Of a DNA stretch of 64,000 bases, positions 23,692-34,787 are shown in pieces. Position numbers and translations under genes: made by a program. Positions within the stretch are counted from its first letter, which is position 1. Every line of letters starts with the position of its first letter. The stretch spans positions 1 to 64,000 of the forward strand of contig QLIY01000516.1 of assembly GCA_003260075.1 (NCBI GenBank). The letters run 5' to 3'. The notes under the pieces are model-generated. The model ran no database searches and was not told the DNA's origin. It saw only the letters and a program-made list of their open reading frames with translations. This stretch comes from Phallusia mammillata (taxonomy: Eukaryota > Chordata > Ascidiacea > Phlebobranchia > Ascidiidae).

Positions 23692-24623
23692 AACACCAAA
23701 TTTCGCACTGAAGGCATCTGACAATAGAGGACGATCACTGTTTAAAAATGCAAGCTGCGTTGGTTTTCATGAAAAACAAGTGAACTTATTGCATCAAACA
23801 CCCATATAATGCTGTTTGCCGATATTAGTTGGCATTCTTTTGCCGTTACCTAGTTGGTATGTTGCTGCTGCCAGCAACTTCCAAACTAGTGCCAGTCAAG
23901 CGAGCATGCGTCGCGTTACCATTCTCAAATTACGATCAGTGAACAATCAATTGTTTACAAGAGGTTTTGAAAAATGCTTTGCCGCTGTGTACGTCTGAGT
24001 GTCATAACCGAAAGAATTGTTGTGTTCTGAATGTGCGAATCTTTTGACACATCGTAGTTATCACCGTAATATAAATAATAACACAGATTCTTTCACACAA
24101 AAACTTGTTTATTTTGAGATTCTTAATTTGTGACCCAGTGTTTCAAAGGTTTTTGAAAGCAAAACAGTCGGAGTATGACTTCAACTTTAAAGCTATTTGT
24201 CCAAATAAAACTGGTATTTTAAGCACAAATTTACTCACTCTGGTAAATTTTAGTATCGGTATCTCCAAAACATAAAAAATATTTATTTTCGGCGTGTCGG
24301 AACTTAGTCACGGTTGACTGACCACACTACTTCACATTCACAATGAAAATCCAGAGAATGGTGTTGTTTACTCAGTTTGTTTAGTCTGTAATGTTTGTGA
24401 TTTTAGCACAATTCTATTTTCGTTTCAATTGTTTCGTTAATTTTTTTCTAAGAAACGATATTGTAAATTAGTGCATATTGTCCAAGCACAGTGAGTTTGT
24501 CTTAACCTAAAATATTCGTTTTCTTGTTTGTGACATTGTTAACATGTTAAGCATTTTCTTTAGATTTTTATTAATGTTTGATGTAAGATGTGTGTTTAAA
24601 TTGTACTAAAAAATACACAAAAC
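23149..24623. promoter_or_regulatory. Divergent intergenic region between SFI1 and RASSF
   Basis: About 1.5 kb separates the two start codons on opposite strands, so both promoters must lie here. It holds the G-run gap 23597-23690, so part of the sequence is missing. No TATA box or CpG cluster is convincing. TCACGTGAC at about 23523 is an E-box-like site. Confidence 0.5.
23597..23690. other. Long G-run (94), probable sized assembly gap in SFI1/RASSF promoter region
   Basis: The longest run in the window. It falls between the two divergent start codons, so promoter or 5' UTR sequence of SFI1 may be missing. Confidence 0.75.
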
Positions 24624-27600
24624 ATGGCAAATTCTTCTGAGGCCGATTTGATGAAAAACTTATCTCCTCATGAAAGAAATAGATTAATGCGACATGTTGG
24701 TCAGTCAGGCCCTGGAAGTCCCAAGAAAAGTGCCTCAAAGGTCAACAATCAAGCACCAAAGCCATTTGTTGTTGGAACAGCTTCAAGTGGACGTGGTATA
24801 TCATCGGTCAATCCGCCAAGGTTATTAAATAATTGAACTTGTTTTAAATTTGACTCGGTACTCTTCAATTTGCTGTCTCTCTGCATATCATTAATAATCT
24901 TAATGTCCCAAAAGAAAGAACTCAACACTTTGTTTTCACCAACCTGCTGCTCTTGATGCATGGTACAGCCTGGAACACTGAATGAAACACCTAAATAACC
25001 ATAAAAACAACTATTGCTGATTTTCATTGACAATTTTGGTCATGTGATTGCAATAGTGCTCATTTTTTATCATTAACTAAACAACTTGCAATTCTAGCTG
25101 CAAAGGTTGGCAACCCTTGGTGTAGAAGCTGTAAATCATAACTAAATTTGAGTTTGCCCCAAATAATGATACAACACCCTTGGTACACTTCTCTATAGCA
25201 CTACCACTACTATTATTATAATTTTGTAAATAAACACATGTTTTTGTTTCTTAGACCAAAAAACACGGTGCCCAATAGATGGCAAAACAACAATTCAAAT
25301 TTTACACCGGCCAAGGGATTATCCAAACCTGAAAGGTCACCCAGTCCCAAGGTTTCAAAAGACCTTGCTGACATAATGCCCAAACTGAATGAAGCACATG
25401 TTCAGATGTTTACATCTAAAGAGGCTGCAATCAATCCAAGTTTGCATCAGGCAAAAAAGAAAGCACCAACTCCGGTTGCCACACAAGTAACACCTGTTAC
25501 TAAGGAAACTGACACATCAGTAAAATCAATGGCAAACAGGTTTCAACCAAATCAAACAAAGAACAATGCAAAGTCACCACCAGCTTTTCCAAAAAAACAA
25601 TCATATCCACAACCAAAGCCTCTTATTGAACCTGTTAAGAAGACAGTTCCAGCTTCAGTTCAAGCAGAAAAGAAACCCACCCCAATGGCATCTCCACCAA
25701 AACCAACAACTCCAGCAGTGGTTGCAAGAGTCAATGCAACAAACAGTGCCTCCACAAAGTAAGTATGGTAATCCTAATTTGTGTGAAGTATGAGTGTGGT
25801 AAGTTATTACTGACTGGTTGTTTTTAATGTTTGTAATTGGCAACCTCTCTCAACAAATTGTTTTGTAAATCATATATATTGGTCAAACTTGAATTTATTT
25901 GTTTGCATTTCTGTAAACAAAAACACATATTTTCCTGTATTTGGTTTGTTTAGATGGTCTCCTCCAAGTGTTGCAGCTGCTCCACCACCAGCAGCAGTAC
26001 AAAACACTGCAGCAAATAAACCAAAGCCTGCAGCAAACAAACCACCTAAAGCTTGGCAACGGGCTGGTCCACCACTAAGTCAAGAAAAATCAACCTCACC
26101 CAGGTATGGGACTTCCCATGTAAACATCAGCATTGTTAATTTAACTTATGTAATGTTGCTACACTTGCTTGTTATTTCGCAGCACCCCACCTACTGCTGT
26201 AGTTGCGCCGATGCAACCTAAGCCTACATCGCCGCCTGTGAAAAAAGCAACTCAGCCACATAGGTACAGAACTTAACCAGTCATTGCCCATTTGCCACAC
26301 TAAAACTTTTTGACACTTACTTTCATAACTGACAATTCAAATAGTGATTGGGTGTTCGTGTTTAAAAGTCTAAATGATTTTCACTCATGATAAAAACATG
26401 CATGCAATCCTTGTCCAAATAGGCATATGAAGCATTTTGTCATTCGTTTGTTGCAATGCTGTGTGATATGGTTTCAGTGTTACACTCTTCATTATGTGTA
26501 CGTAACTAACCTTTTAATCTAAGTTGCAGAAAACTCGGGCAGTTATTCCCTGTGATTCACAGATAGTTTACTTTATCTTTTATGTTTGCCTTGATTCATG
26601 CAGCCCAGATGTAGGCCGATCGCGAGCTGTTTCGTCACCAGTCATACCCCCTAAGTCACGCAGTGATATTGTTGTGTCATATCAACGATCAAGCGAAGAT
26701 GTGGTACTACCAGAGATGGTGTCAAATAAGGCAGAAAAGCAATCTCCCCCACAACAGCAAAGAAAACCCAGAGCTAATTCTGAGATCACAAAAAAAACAA
26801 AAGGTTTGAATACAATACTGTAAAATTTGTGGTAAATGTAACTAACTGTAGTTAAATCAGACAAACATTAAGAGATATTTTAATTGACATTACAGCAATT
26901 AATTAGACAAATCATAAAGTGTATTTAAAGTGATATTGTGGCAGTCAAACCTTAAAAAGTAATAGTCGGTCAACAGAACCTTATATGAATGATAAATATT
27001 TACTTTTTAGCCACTACAAACATAAAACCAGCCAAGGTGGGTCATGATTTCCAACCTCACGAATTAAAGGAATGGGTGAACTGGTGCGATGCCTGTGGAA
27101 GTGTTATTCTTTCGCTTTTCGGAAAATGTGTAACATGTACAAGTAAGTCTGATGCCACACCATTGATCAATTTATTGATAAGCTTTAATTTATTTATATT
27201 GTAATATCAATAAATGTTGATTTTTTAGAAGGAAGTTCAAAAAGTGTTTATAGTTAGAATCTTGATTTATGTATTTTTGGTTGTGCAAGTTATGGCTTGC
27301 AAGTAGAGGGGGGGGGGTCAAACTACTTAGCTATTGTTATGTGTTACCTACTTAATGGTTTACTTTTGCTTCTGATAAGAATTACTCATGTGTAATTTCT
27401 GTTGGGGTCAGTGTATCCATTTTACCTCATTACATTTTGTAGAATTTTAAACCTCTTTCCCTGTTTTTTTTTTCAATATGAAAACCATCACTGGTCAGCA
27501 CATTAATACCATCTTACAGAATAATAGTCACACAAAGGTGCCAAGTGTCAGGCTGATGAAACACATTGATTGCTTGTTTCCCAGGCTAATTATTAGGCTT

Positions 27601-30600
27601 TAATTTAAATGGACAGTAAAATTATAGTGACTATTAGTTCAACTGTATCAATTTCCATCGGGGGGGGGGACTTTTTGGAAAATGTGTAACATGTACAAGT
27701 AAGTGTGATGCCACACCGAGAATGTGGTTGTTTAGTGATAAGCTTTGATATATTTACACAATGTTGATTTTTTAGAAACAAGTCCAAAAAGTGTAAATTG
27801 AAAGTTAGAATATTGATTTATTTATTTTTGGTTGTACAAGTTATGGCTTGCAAGTAGATTGATCAAACAGCTTAGCTATTGTTATGTGTTACCAACTTGA
27901 TGGGTTACTTTTGCTTCTGAGAAGAATTACTCATGTGCAGTTTCCTGTTGGGGCATGTCTATCCATTTTACCTCATTACATTTTGTAGAATTTTAAACCT
28001 CTTTCCCTGTTTTTTTCAATATGAAAACCATCAATGGTCAGCACATTAATACCATCTTACAGAATAATAGTCCCACAAAGGTGCCAAGTGTCAGGCTGAT
28101 GAAACACATTAATTGCTTGTTTCCCAGGCTAATTATTAGGCTTTAATTTAAATTGACAGTAAAATTATAGTGACTATTAGTTCAACTGTATCAATTTCCA
28201 TCACTTCCTAACACTGCACACTTGAAAACTTCACAATGATTTTAAGTGTGGCATTTTCAAAAATATAATGTTTGTAGTGATTTTTGCACTATAGTAGCGT
28301 GTTGTGCAATGGTAAAAAGTGTGGCATAAAGTTTGCTTACCCAAGTCCAAGGGACACCTACTATTTACTGACCCTCTCTGCGCATTTACTTGTTTTTGAA
28401 TATAACCATTGATTGAATAATCTTTGCTGATATTTTTTTCATCACAATAATTGTTTTGAGACCGTTTTTTTGCTAAACACTTATGTTTTAAGTTTTGTCA
28501 AGTTTGACTGATTAAATAGTTGTATTTTTGCTGTTTGTTGTTTAACACAAACAAGGTATTTTTAGCATCAGGGCAAAAGTTAAATCTCAGTTTAGTTTGG
28601 AAGATACCTAAAACTATAAAAATACAAAAGAAACAAAGTTCTAGTGCAAAACTTGCATCATTGATTTCACATCAGTCTATTAAAGGCTGCAAGCATGGTT
28701 AAGATCTAGATGCAGCTGGGAACCAAGCAGTGGCTGAAACTTGATGTATTTTTTTGTGCAGAATGCAAGATGGTGTGTCATGGAAAGTGTGCTCTTACAG
28801 TTTCTCTCACCTGTGAAGCAGATCAGCAACAAGCACGAAGTTTGACGCTAAATGAAACGAGTGCTTTGAGCCTTTACAAAACTATTGTACAGGAAACAAC
28901 TGACGAGGTGGGTGTATTACATAATTTGAACTTTTTTGAACCAGAAAGAGATTATAAGCAAGTAGTTTTTCATTTGTTTTGCACTCTGACGGAACTAAAT
29001 TCTAGTAAAAACAACCTTTTTGCATATTCAGTGATGTTTTATGTATGTTATTGATAAATATTCTAAGCCATACTAAAACATTACTTTTTAACAAATAAGC
29101 CTAAAAGAACATTTGTTTGCATGCCATTTAATACCTCCCTGCCTGGGTGCTTCATATCCCTAGGGGTTGGGTACATGTGCCCCTGGCTATGAACCACCTG
29201 TCTAAGAGGGTACACAGACCTCTGGACTACAGCATGTTCTCCTATCTGTAAGCTTGGTTGTAAAACATTACTCTTGCAATACTTTTGTATATTTGAAGTA
29301 TGTCTGTCTTGTACAGTCAATGATCTATGTATGATTAACATTGTTTTGTAGTCAACACTGAAGGAATATAACACAATTCAACGGGTCATCTCTATTGAGG
29401 AGATTCAACAAAAAATTGAGGAATTCAATCTTACAGTTAAAGGAAGTCAACAAATGACACTGGTATGAACTAAAACCCACCACTCACTATTGTTTTTATT
29501 AGCTGTCCCAGAGACAAGCATTAAATTAATGTCAAAGTTTAGTGAAGAAAATATACTGAAAACGTTAAACCAGTCATATTTTGAACTTAGCATCACACAC
29601 TAAATAGAACCTATAATTTCTGTTTAGCCAAAAGCACTTAACTTTTGTGTCAACTTCCATAAGGCACTAGATTGTTAAAATATGTAAAATGATGTACGAT
29701 TATATCTCAGACCAAAATAAGCACACTTTAACGTGTTGAACTGTATTCTACTTAGCAAGAGGACGGGGAAACATTTAGAGGTTTTATCCGTGTGACAATG
29801 AACCTTACTCGACCAGTCAGTGTAATGGATGCTGCTAAAACTTCCAGGAAAAATCCAAAGAAATCGTCTTTTTACATTGACAAGGTATGTGTAGTGTAAC
29901 TGCAAAACTGTGTGCTGCGTGTTGAAATCACAAAAACAAACAAAACTGTTAATCAGTGGTTCTCAACCATATACTGATGGCGCTCCACCTAAACCCTGTT
30001 TGGATGGGTAGACCAAGAGCTTGGCCTGTTCTTCTTGACTATACTAGCATATTTCTGCAACCAGCAAGGCTAGCAATTCCAAAGGAATGACATGAGTGTT
30101 GCACATAACCAGGGCAGATTAGTTGAGTCAGCTAAGTTGCATTTCATGATCTGACTTGAAACGGGTACCACCTTAAAAGTTCTGGCGTACTACAGGTTGA
30201 GAACCACTGCTCCAAATATTACTATTGCTTTAAATGCCTGTTAGTAAAAACTGTTTTGTATTTTAGGGAGCAGTCAAGGCTTTGCATTTGACATCGGACA
30301 CAACAGCAGCGCAGGTGGTTCAAGCTCTTCTTACCAAATACAACATCAGTGATAATCCAATGAAGTTTGCTCTGTTTGAGAAGCAGTTCAGAGAAGAAGG
30401 ACATGGTGGGTTCATTTGAATTAGCACAAAAGCTTGGTAATACTTGAACCAAGGCTGTTAGGCCATGCTGTTACCAACCGTTACTTTTTATCATGCAGTG
30501 ATTTTGAGAAAGATGCTCCCCAAAGAGAGGCCGTTGTTTCTTCGACTTTTATGGGGAAATGGAAGCAGTGAAAAGAAGGGCTTTATTTTGCAAGAAAATG

Positions 30601-32058
30601 AATCTAGAGATATACATGTAAGTTGAAAAGCGTTACTGGGGTAGTGGTGGGGTTCAATTCAGTGACTTTTTGTTAGATGTTTTCAAGTGCTAAGCTTTAC
30701 TGAAACATATCTAACTTTGGTTTTTTGCTAAACATGATATTTGTCTAAATTTTGCCCTTTTGCACCTTGAAAAGAATTTAAATCCATATTTCCTTCGGCT
30801 AGTTTAGAAAGTAATACTCTGAAAGACATTTGGTTTGTTGGCATAAGGAGTATTAAACCAGGGGTGCAAAAATTTTTTCGGAGTTTGGTAGCGCGCCATT
30901 AATTTTAGTAGCGCATGTGTTTTAGCCTTATCTACACCAACAGTGTAGGGGCTAATATAACATACATATATGTCCTTACCACTTCTCATTAACAATATTG
31001 TTAGGTTGTGTGCTGGCTGTATATTTAGCATTATTTGCACACAAATATTAAAGGTTGAATCAACTCACAGCCACCAGCACATATATTTAAATGTAAATTT
31101 TCCCGGCTGGACCAGTTCATCTTGAAGGCTGCACGTTGTGCACTTCTGTGCTTGCATGGCATCAGGACAAAGCATAGCCTGTTGGCAAGAAGGTTTTTTT
31201 CCAGAAATTTCAAACGAATTTCGTGGGAATTTCCTCTACACTCGTTCATTGCGACCGAACAAAAAAGTCTGCAATACGACAACGTATGATCTGTGTTTTC
31301 CGACGCACCATACGAGGAATTGAAAAAAATGACCTTGGCTTGTTTGGTGTGGTTATACGCGTTTAGTTCTGTTAACTTAGCTAAACATTTACTGGATAAA
31401 ACACAAGTGTAAGTTAAACAAACGTAAAAACGATCAAGACGAAACATTGTAGCTTGATACGAGAAAGGTACTTTTCACAGGTTGCCGAAAAATTGCGCTG
31501 TGAGCCACGAATCCGTAAGATATGTATGTGCGGCGTATGTGTCGTTTTGTTGAGTGGATGCGCGTCCCCACGGCGCTTAGCATGAGTGACGTCACATTCT
31601 GCGCCCGAGGTGTGGGAATGGATTTTATTCTGAGAGAGTATATCGCGGTTGTAAAAGAGAGGAAGTAAGTCACTTCTAATTACGACGGTCATTGTTAAGC
31701 TATGTCAATTGGTGTTTGCAGAATCGGCACTTTGTGCGCAGTTTGCATAGCATCGCGACAGTGCCTCAAAAGTGTGGCAAATTTAAAAGTTCTACATGCG
31801 ACCAACCTATTGTGGTAGCGGGCTGATCCATGCGTGTTTTTATGGAAAAGGCAATATTGGTTGATCGTTGTCTGAAACTCATTTTGTCCTCAAGTGGGGC
31901 AATTTCTTCAGTGTTTTAGCACTATCTGAGTAAATTAGTTCAAAAAATATATACTACCTCCAAGTAGATGGGAAGAAATTACAGTCGCACACGCCGAATT
32001 TATAGTCGCGCGGCGCGACCGCGCTACCGCATTTTTGCACCCCTGTATTAAACTTTAA

Positions 32059-32140
<82 letters not shown>

Positions 32141-32338
32141 CTATTTACCCAACACTGACCAAATGTTTTAACACATATTTTTGCATAGTGGGAGTCATTT
32201 TCTGTTGGAGAACTGCAGATGTTTATCAAGATCCTCGATAAAGAGGAAAATGATTACATCACAGAAATCAAACGCAAGTACAAGAACCGATCCCAAGACA
32301 TTCGGCAAGCAATAGATCACCAGAACAAGAAAGGATAA
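24624..32338 (+). CDS. RASSF1/5: RASSF1/5-type Ras-association domain protein (complete)
   Basis: Tumour-suppressor-type adaptor that binds Ras/Rap GTPases and MST (Hippo) kinases. Twelve exons: 24624-24820, 25255-25758, 25954-26103, 26183-26263, 26604-26803, 27011-27142, 28762-28907, 29352-29462, 29756-29884, 30267-30405, 30499-30617, 32189-32338. They total 2058 nt (685 residues plus stop) with consistent phases. Residues 1-380 are Pro/Ser/Lys-rich with SH3-like PxxP motifs. A C1 zinc finger at about 388-438 starts GHDFQP and has the spacing HX13CX2CX13CX2CX4HX2CX7C. The RA domain spans about 510-605 and a SARAH helix forms the last exon (WESFSVGELQMFIKILDKEE). This order C1-RA-SARAH with a Pro-rich N terminus is that of RASSF5 and RASSF1A; one ancestral gene may correspond to both. 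The ATG has A at -3 and G at +4. The hexamer AATAAA follows at 32462-32467. Confidence 0.93.
27113..28205. repeat. Duplicated C1-exon end plus intron (about 540 bp, two copies)
   Basis: The 3' end of the RASSF C1 exon and its intron (27113-27659) recur at 27670-28205 after the G-run 27660-27669. The first copy has a further G-run at 27308-27317. Several substitutions and a small indel separate the copies. The second exon fragment (about 27670-27702) keeps a donor site but has no acceptor of its own. Confidence 0.8.
29954..30209. mobile_element. Non-autonomous hAT-like element, 256 bp, perfect 15-bp TIRs
   Basis: It begins CAGTGGTTCTCAACC and ends GGTTGAGAACCACTG, an exact inverted repeat. 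Flanking octamers CTGTTAAT and CTCCAAAT agree at five of eight positions, consistent with an aged 8-bp target duplication. It is inserted in a RASSF intron. The interior has no coding potential. Confidence 0.8.
30859..32045. mobile_element. hAT-type element, about 1.19 kb, perfect 8-bp TSD
   Basis: It begins CAGGGGTGCAAAAAT and ends ATTTTTGCACCCCTG, an exact 15-bp inverted repeat. TATTAAAC flanks it on both sides (30851-30858, 32046-32053). Subterminal GTAGCGCG-type motifs occur at both ends. The longest internal reading frame (31031-31447, minus) shows no recognisable transposase motif, so I treat the element as non-autonomous. It sits in the last RASSF intron, just before the SARAH exon. 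Confidence 0.85.
32063..32138. other. Long G-run (76), probable sized assembly gap
   Basis: An uninterrupted G stretch in the last RASSF intron, 18 bases after the hAT element. Read as an N-gap rendered as G, so sequence between the element and the SARAH exon may be missing. Confidence 0.75.
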
Positions 32339-34787
32339 CCAATTGTACTTGAACCTGGTAAAACTCTGTGCTACAAATGCTCACTGTGCATTTTCCCACA
32401 CAGCTGCTTGTTATGTGTTTTCGAGCAATAGTGTGCTCACCAACTTAAAACCTCATAAATTAATAAAATGCAGAAAATTCATTTTATTGACTAGTTGTTA
32501 TTCATATTAGTTTATTTTCATAATTTAGCCAAACTGCTTTTTTCCCAGTTGATAATAATCATTAGAAGCTTTTTTTTGCCAATGGTATTTTTGTCCGATC
32601 TAGTGTGATTTTTCAAAGCTGAATGAGCTGCCAATAATCATAAGGTGTAATTATAAAGCTTTTGCTGCAGATTAAAATCTCAAAATGCACCAGGAATGGG
32701 CCCAATGATTGCCCTTTCCACCTTCCACATTATATATCAAATTTACACTCAAGTTTTTACATGTTGGTGCCCTGCTTATTGTGTGTGCGTATGCCTGTTT
32801 CGTATATTGTGTGTAGGTGCATGGTGGCTGTGCACAAGTCTACCCTTTTGTCTTTATCTGCGATCAAATTGCTTTCTTGTGTGTTAGGTAATGTGTAACT
32901 ACGTACAGTTATACACAGAAACGGATTTGAGAACATTGCAACACATACGGTCACTGTTGTATTGTGTGCGCCACTTGTAATACGTGTGTATATGTGTTGT
33001 GACTATTGTGAAGGTACACGCTTGTGCAAATAACATTGTTATTGTGTAGTGAGATATATTGATGTATATCACCTGCTTTGTACACTTAACTGAAAAAAAT
33101 GTTATGACTGCAACAGTTTTACATTTCAATGTATTCGGATATTAGCCTACTATGTTTCAGTATCGTCCTGCCTGCGTTAACTCGAACATTCCCTTTGCTG
33201 CTCGTTGATCGTGCTTTAATTCTGCTTGTTCTGTTGTATTTGAAATAAATGGCTGAATCACGTTGCTCTGATAAAAATTGTGCCTCGAAGGAAGGACAAC
33301 AGCGATTGACCAAGTCGCAGAATATTAATTTTGTGGGCAATTAGTGAAGTATAGGATGCTTTAGAGTTAGTTCGTATATCAGATATAGGCTACAGCTTGC
33401 TTAGGCCAGGTTGGGTAAACTTATAGGCGCTTAAATGATTTAGGCTTAACCATAATAAGGTGTTTCCAATAACATCCACATTGTGCACCGTGTGTACAGC
33501 AGCCGTAACTTAGGCTACGTTATATTGTTTTTCGCGGCACCAATTACCGACCCAAGGCTTTCAGGGTTTGTGGGTGGTTGACACTTGTCACCACATTGCC
33601 AGTGTAAAAGTGCCATCGCATTTCCAAGTTTGAAATGTTTTATTCCGTGTCGCAAAGAGAAATGTATGTTTTTAACAAACCTTTCAATAAAAATTCTGCA
33701 AGCTTCTGACAACCGACGGTTTTCGGAGTGGGCACGGAATGAAATGGTGGCGTTTCGCATGTCCCTGAATTGCTGGCAACGATTTTATCTCACCATTTCA
33801 TTGTTACAAACTAATATAGTTTGATAAAGACATACGCACCGAAATCTCCTGATCTATCTATTGTCATATTCGACAGTGAAGTTCTTTAGCAAACCAGTGT
33901 TCTGCAAAAAATACACTAGGCCTATGTCTTTTTTTCACATTACTTGAATGTCGGCTTATCAAACCAATTTTCTCGTAGGGATTCGTAACGTTACCATCTT
34001 ACTAATTAATCGTTACAAAAAGAACTATAGCAACAGCAACACAAAACCACAACGAATACCATTGCAGAAATGCAGATTTCTTGAGCAAATAACGACAAAT
34101 GACTCTGCAAACTGAAACTGTGCAGCGTTTGCCGCCACACATATTTTCACAATGATTGACGTCGTCATATGAAACCGGTCCATTCGGGAAAGATTTAAAA
34201 CAAAAAAACGTGTTTTAAGTTGTGCCTATACAATAAGTTAATAAATAACCACAATCTACTGTCATTTTTAGGATGGTTTGAATTTGATAACTACTTTATG
34301 ACCACCTTGTTTGAAAGTTTTTATTTAACAAAGACCAATGGTAAAATCACAATTTTGTCTTTGTAAGCTAATGCGTGACTAATTGCACACAACCGGAATT
34401 GTAATAATTTTACTTTATCTTTCTCCCTTAGCCTTTTTATTGGATGAATGGTCAAGCATTGCTTAAAATTCGATCGATTAGGTTGCATTTATTTCAATCG
34501 TTGTCAAAATATGTATTTTTACAAAATAATAATGGCGAGATAGCGTAAGTTTTGTGCGAAGGGACAGCGTAGTACTTTTGATGTAATATCGTTTATTGCT
34601 CATATAACTCATATACAGACGAGAGCCCTTAGTAAAACGATTGTGTACATTTGCATGTGGTTTATTGTCAAGTTATGTGGTTAAACTGAGCCCCAATGTG
34701 CGAAAGAACGGTTTAGTAAGAAATCTTTTGCAGAGATTGTATTGTTGTATTTTGTAGATCAGTCAATCATTAAGAATAAGAACTAAT
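32339..34787. other. RASSF 3' UTR and SET 5' flank
   Basis: The RASSF poly(A) hexamer AATAAA is at 32462-32467. Beyond that no gene, RNA or repeat is recognised; short reading frames here have no family resemblance. A TTTTGTAG splice-acceptor-like site ends at 34757, 30 bases before the SET start codon. Confidence 0.6.

Noticed and set aside
30635..30660. GGTTCAATTC resembling a tRNA B box
   Set aside because: No A box or foldable cloverleaf is present around it.
31031..31447. 138-residue minus-strand frame inside the 1.19-kb hAT element as a transposase
   Set aside because: No hAT dimerisation or catalytic motif and no BED finger is visible, so I do not call it coding.
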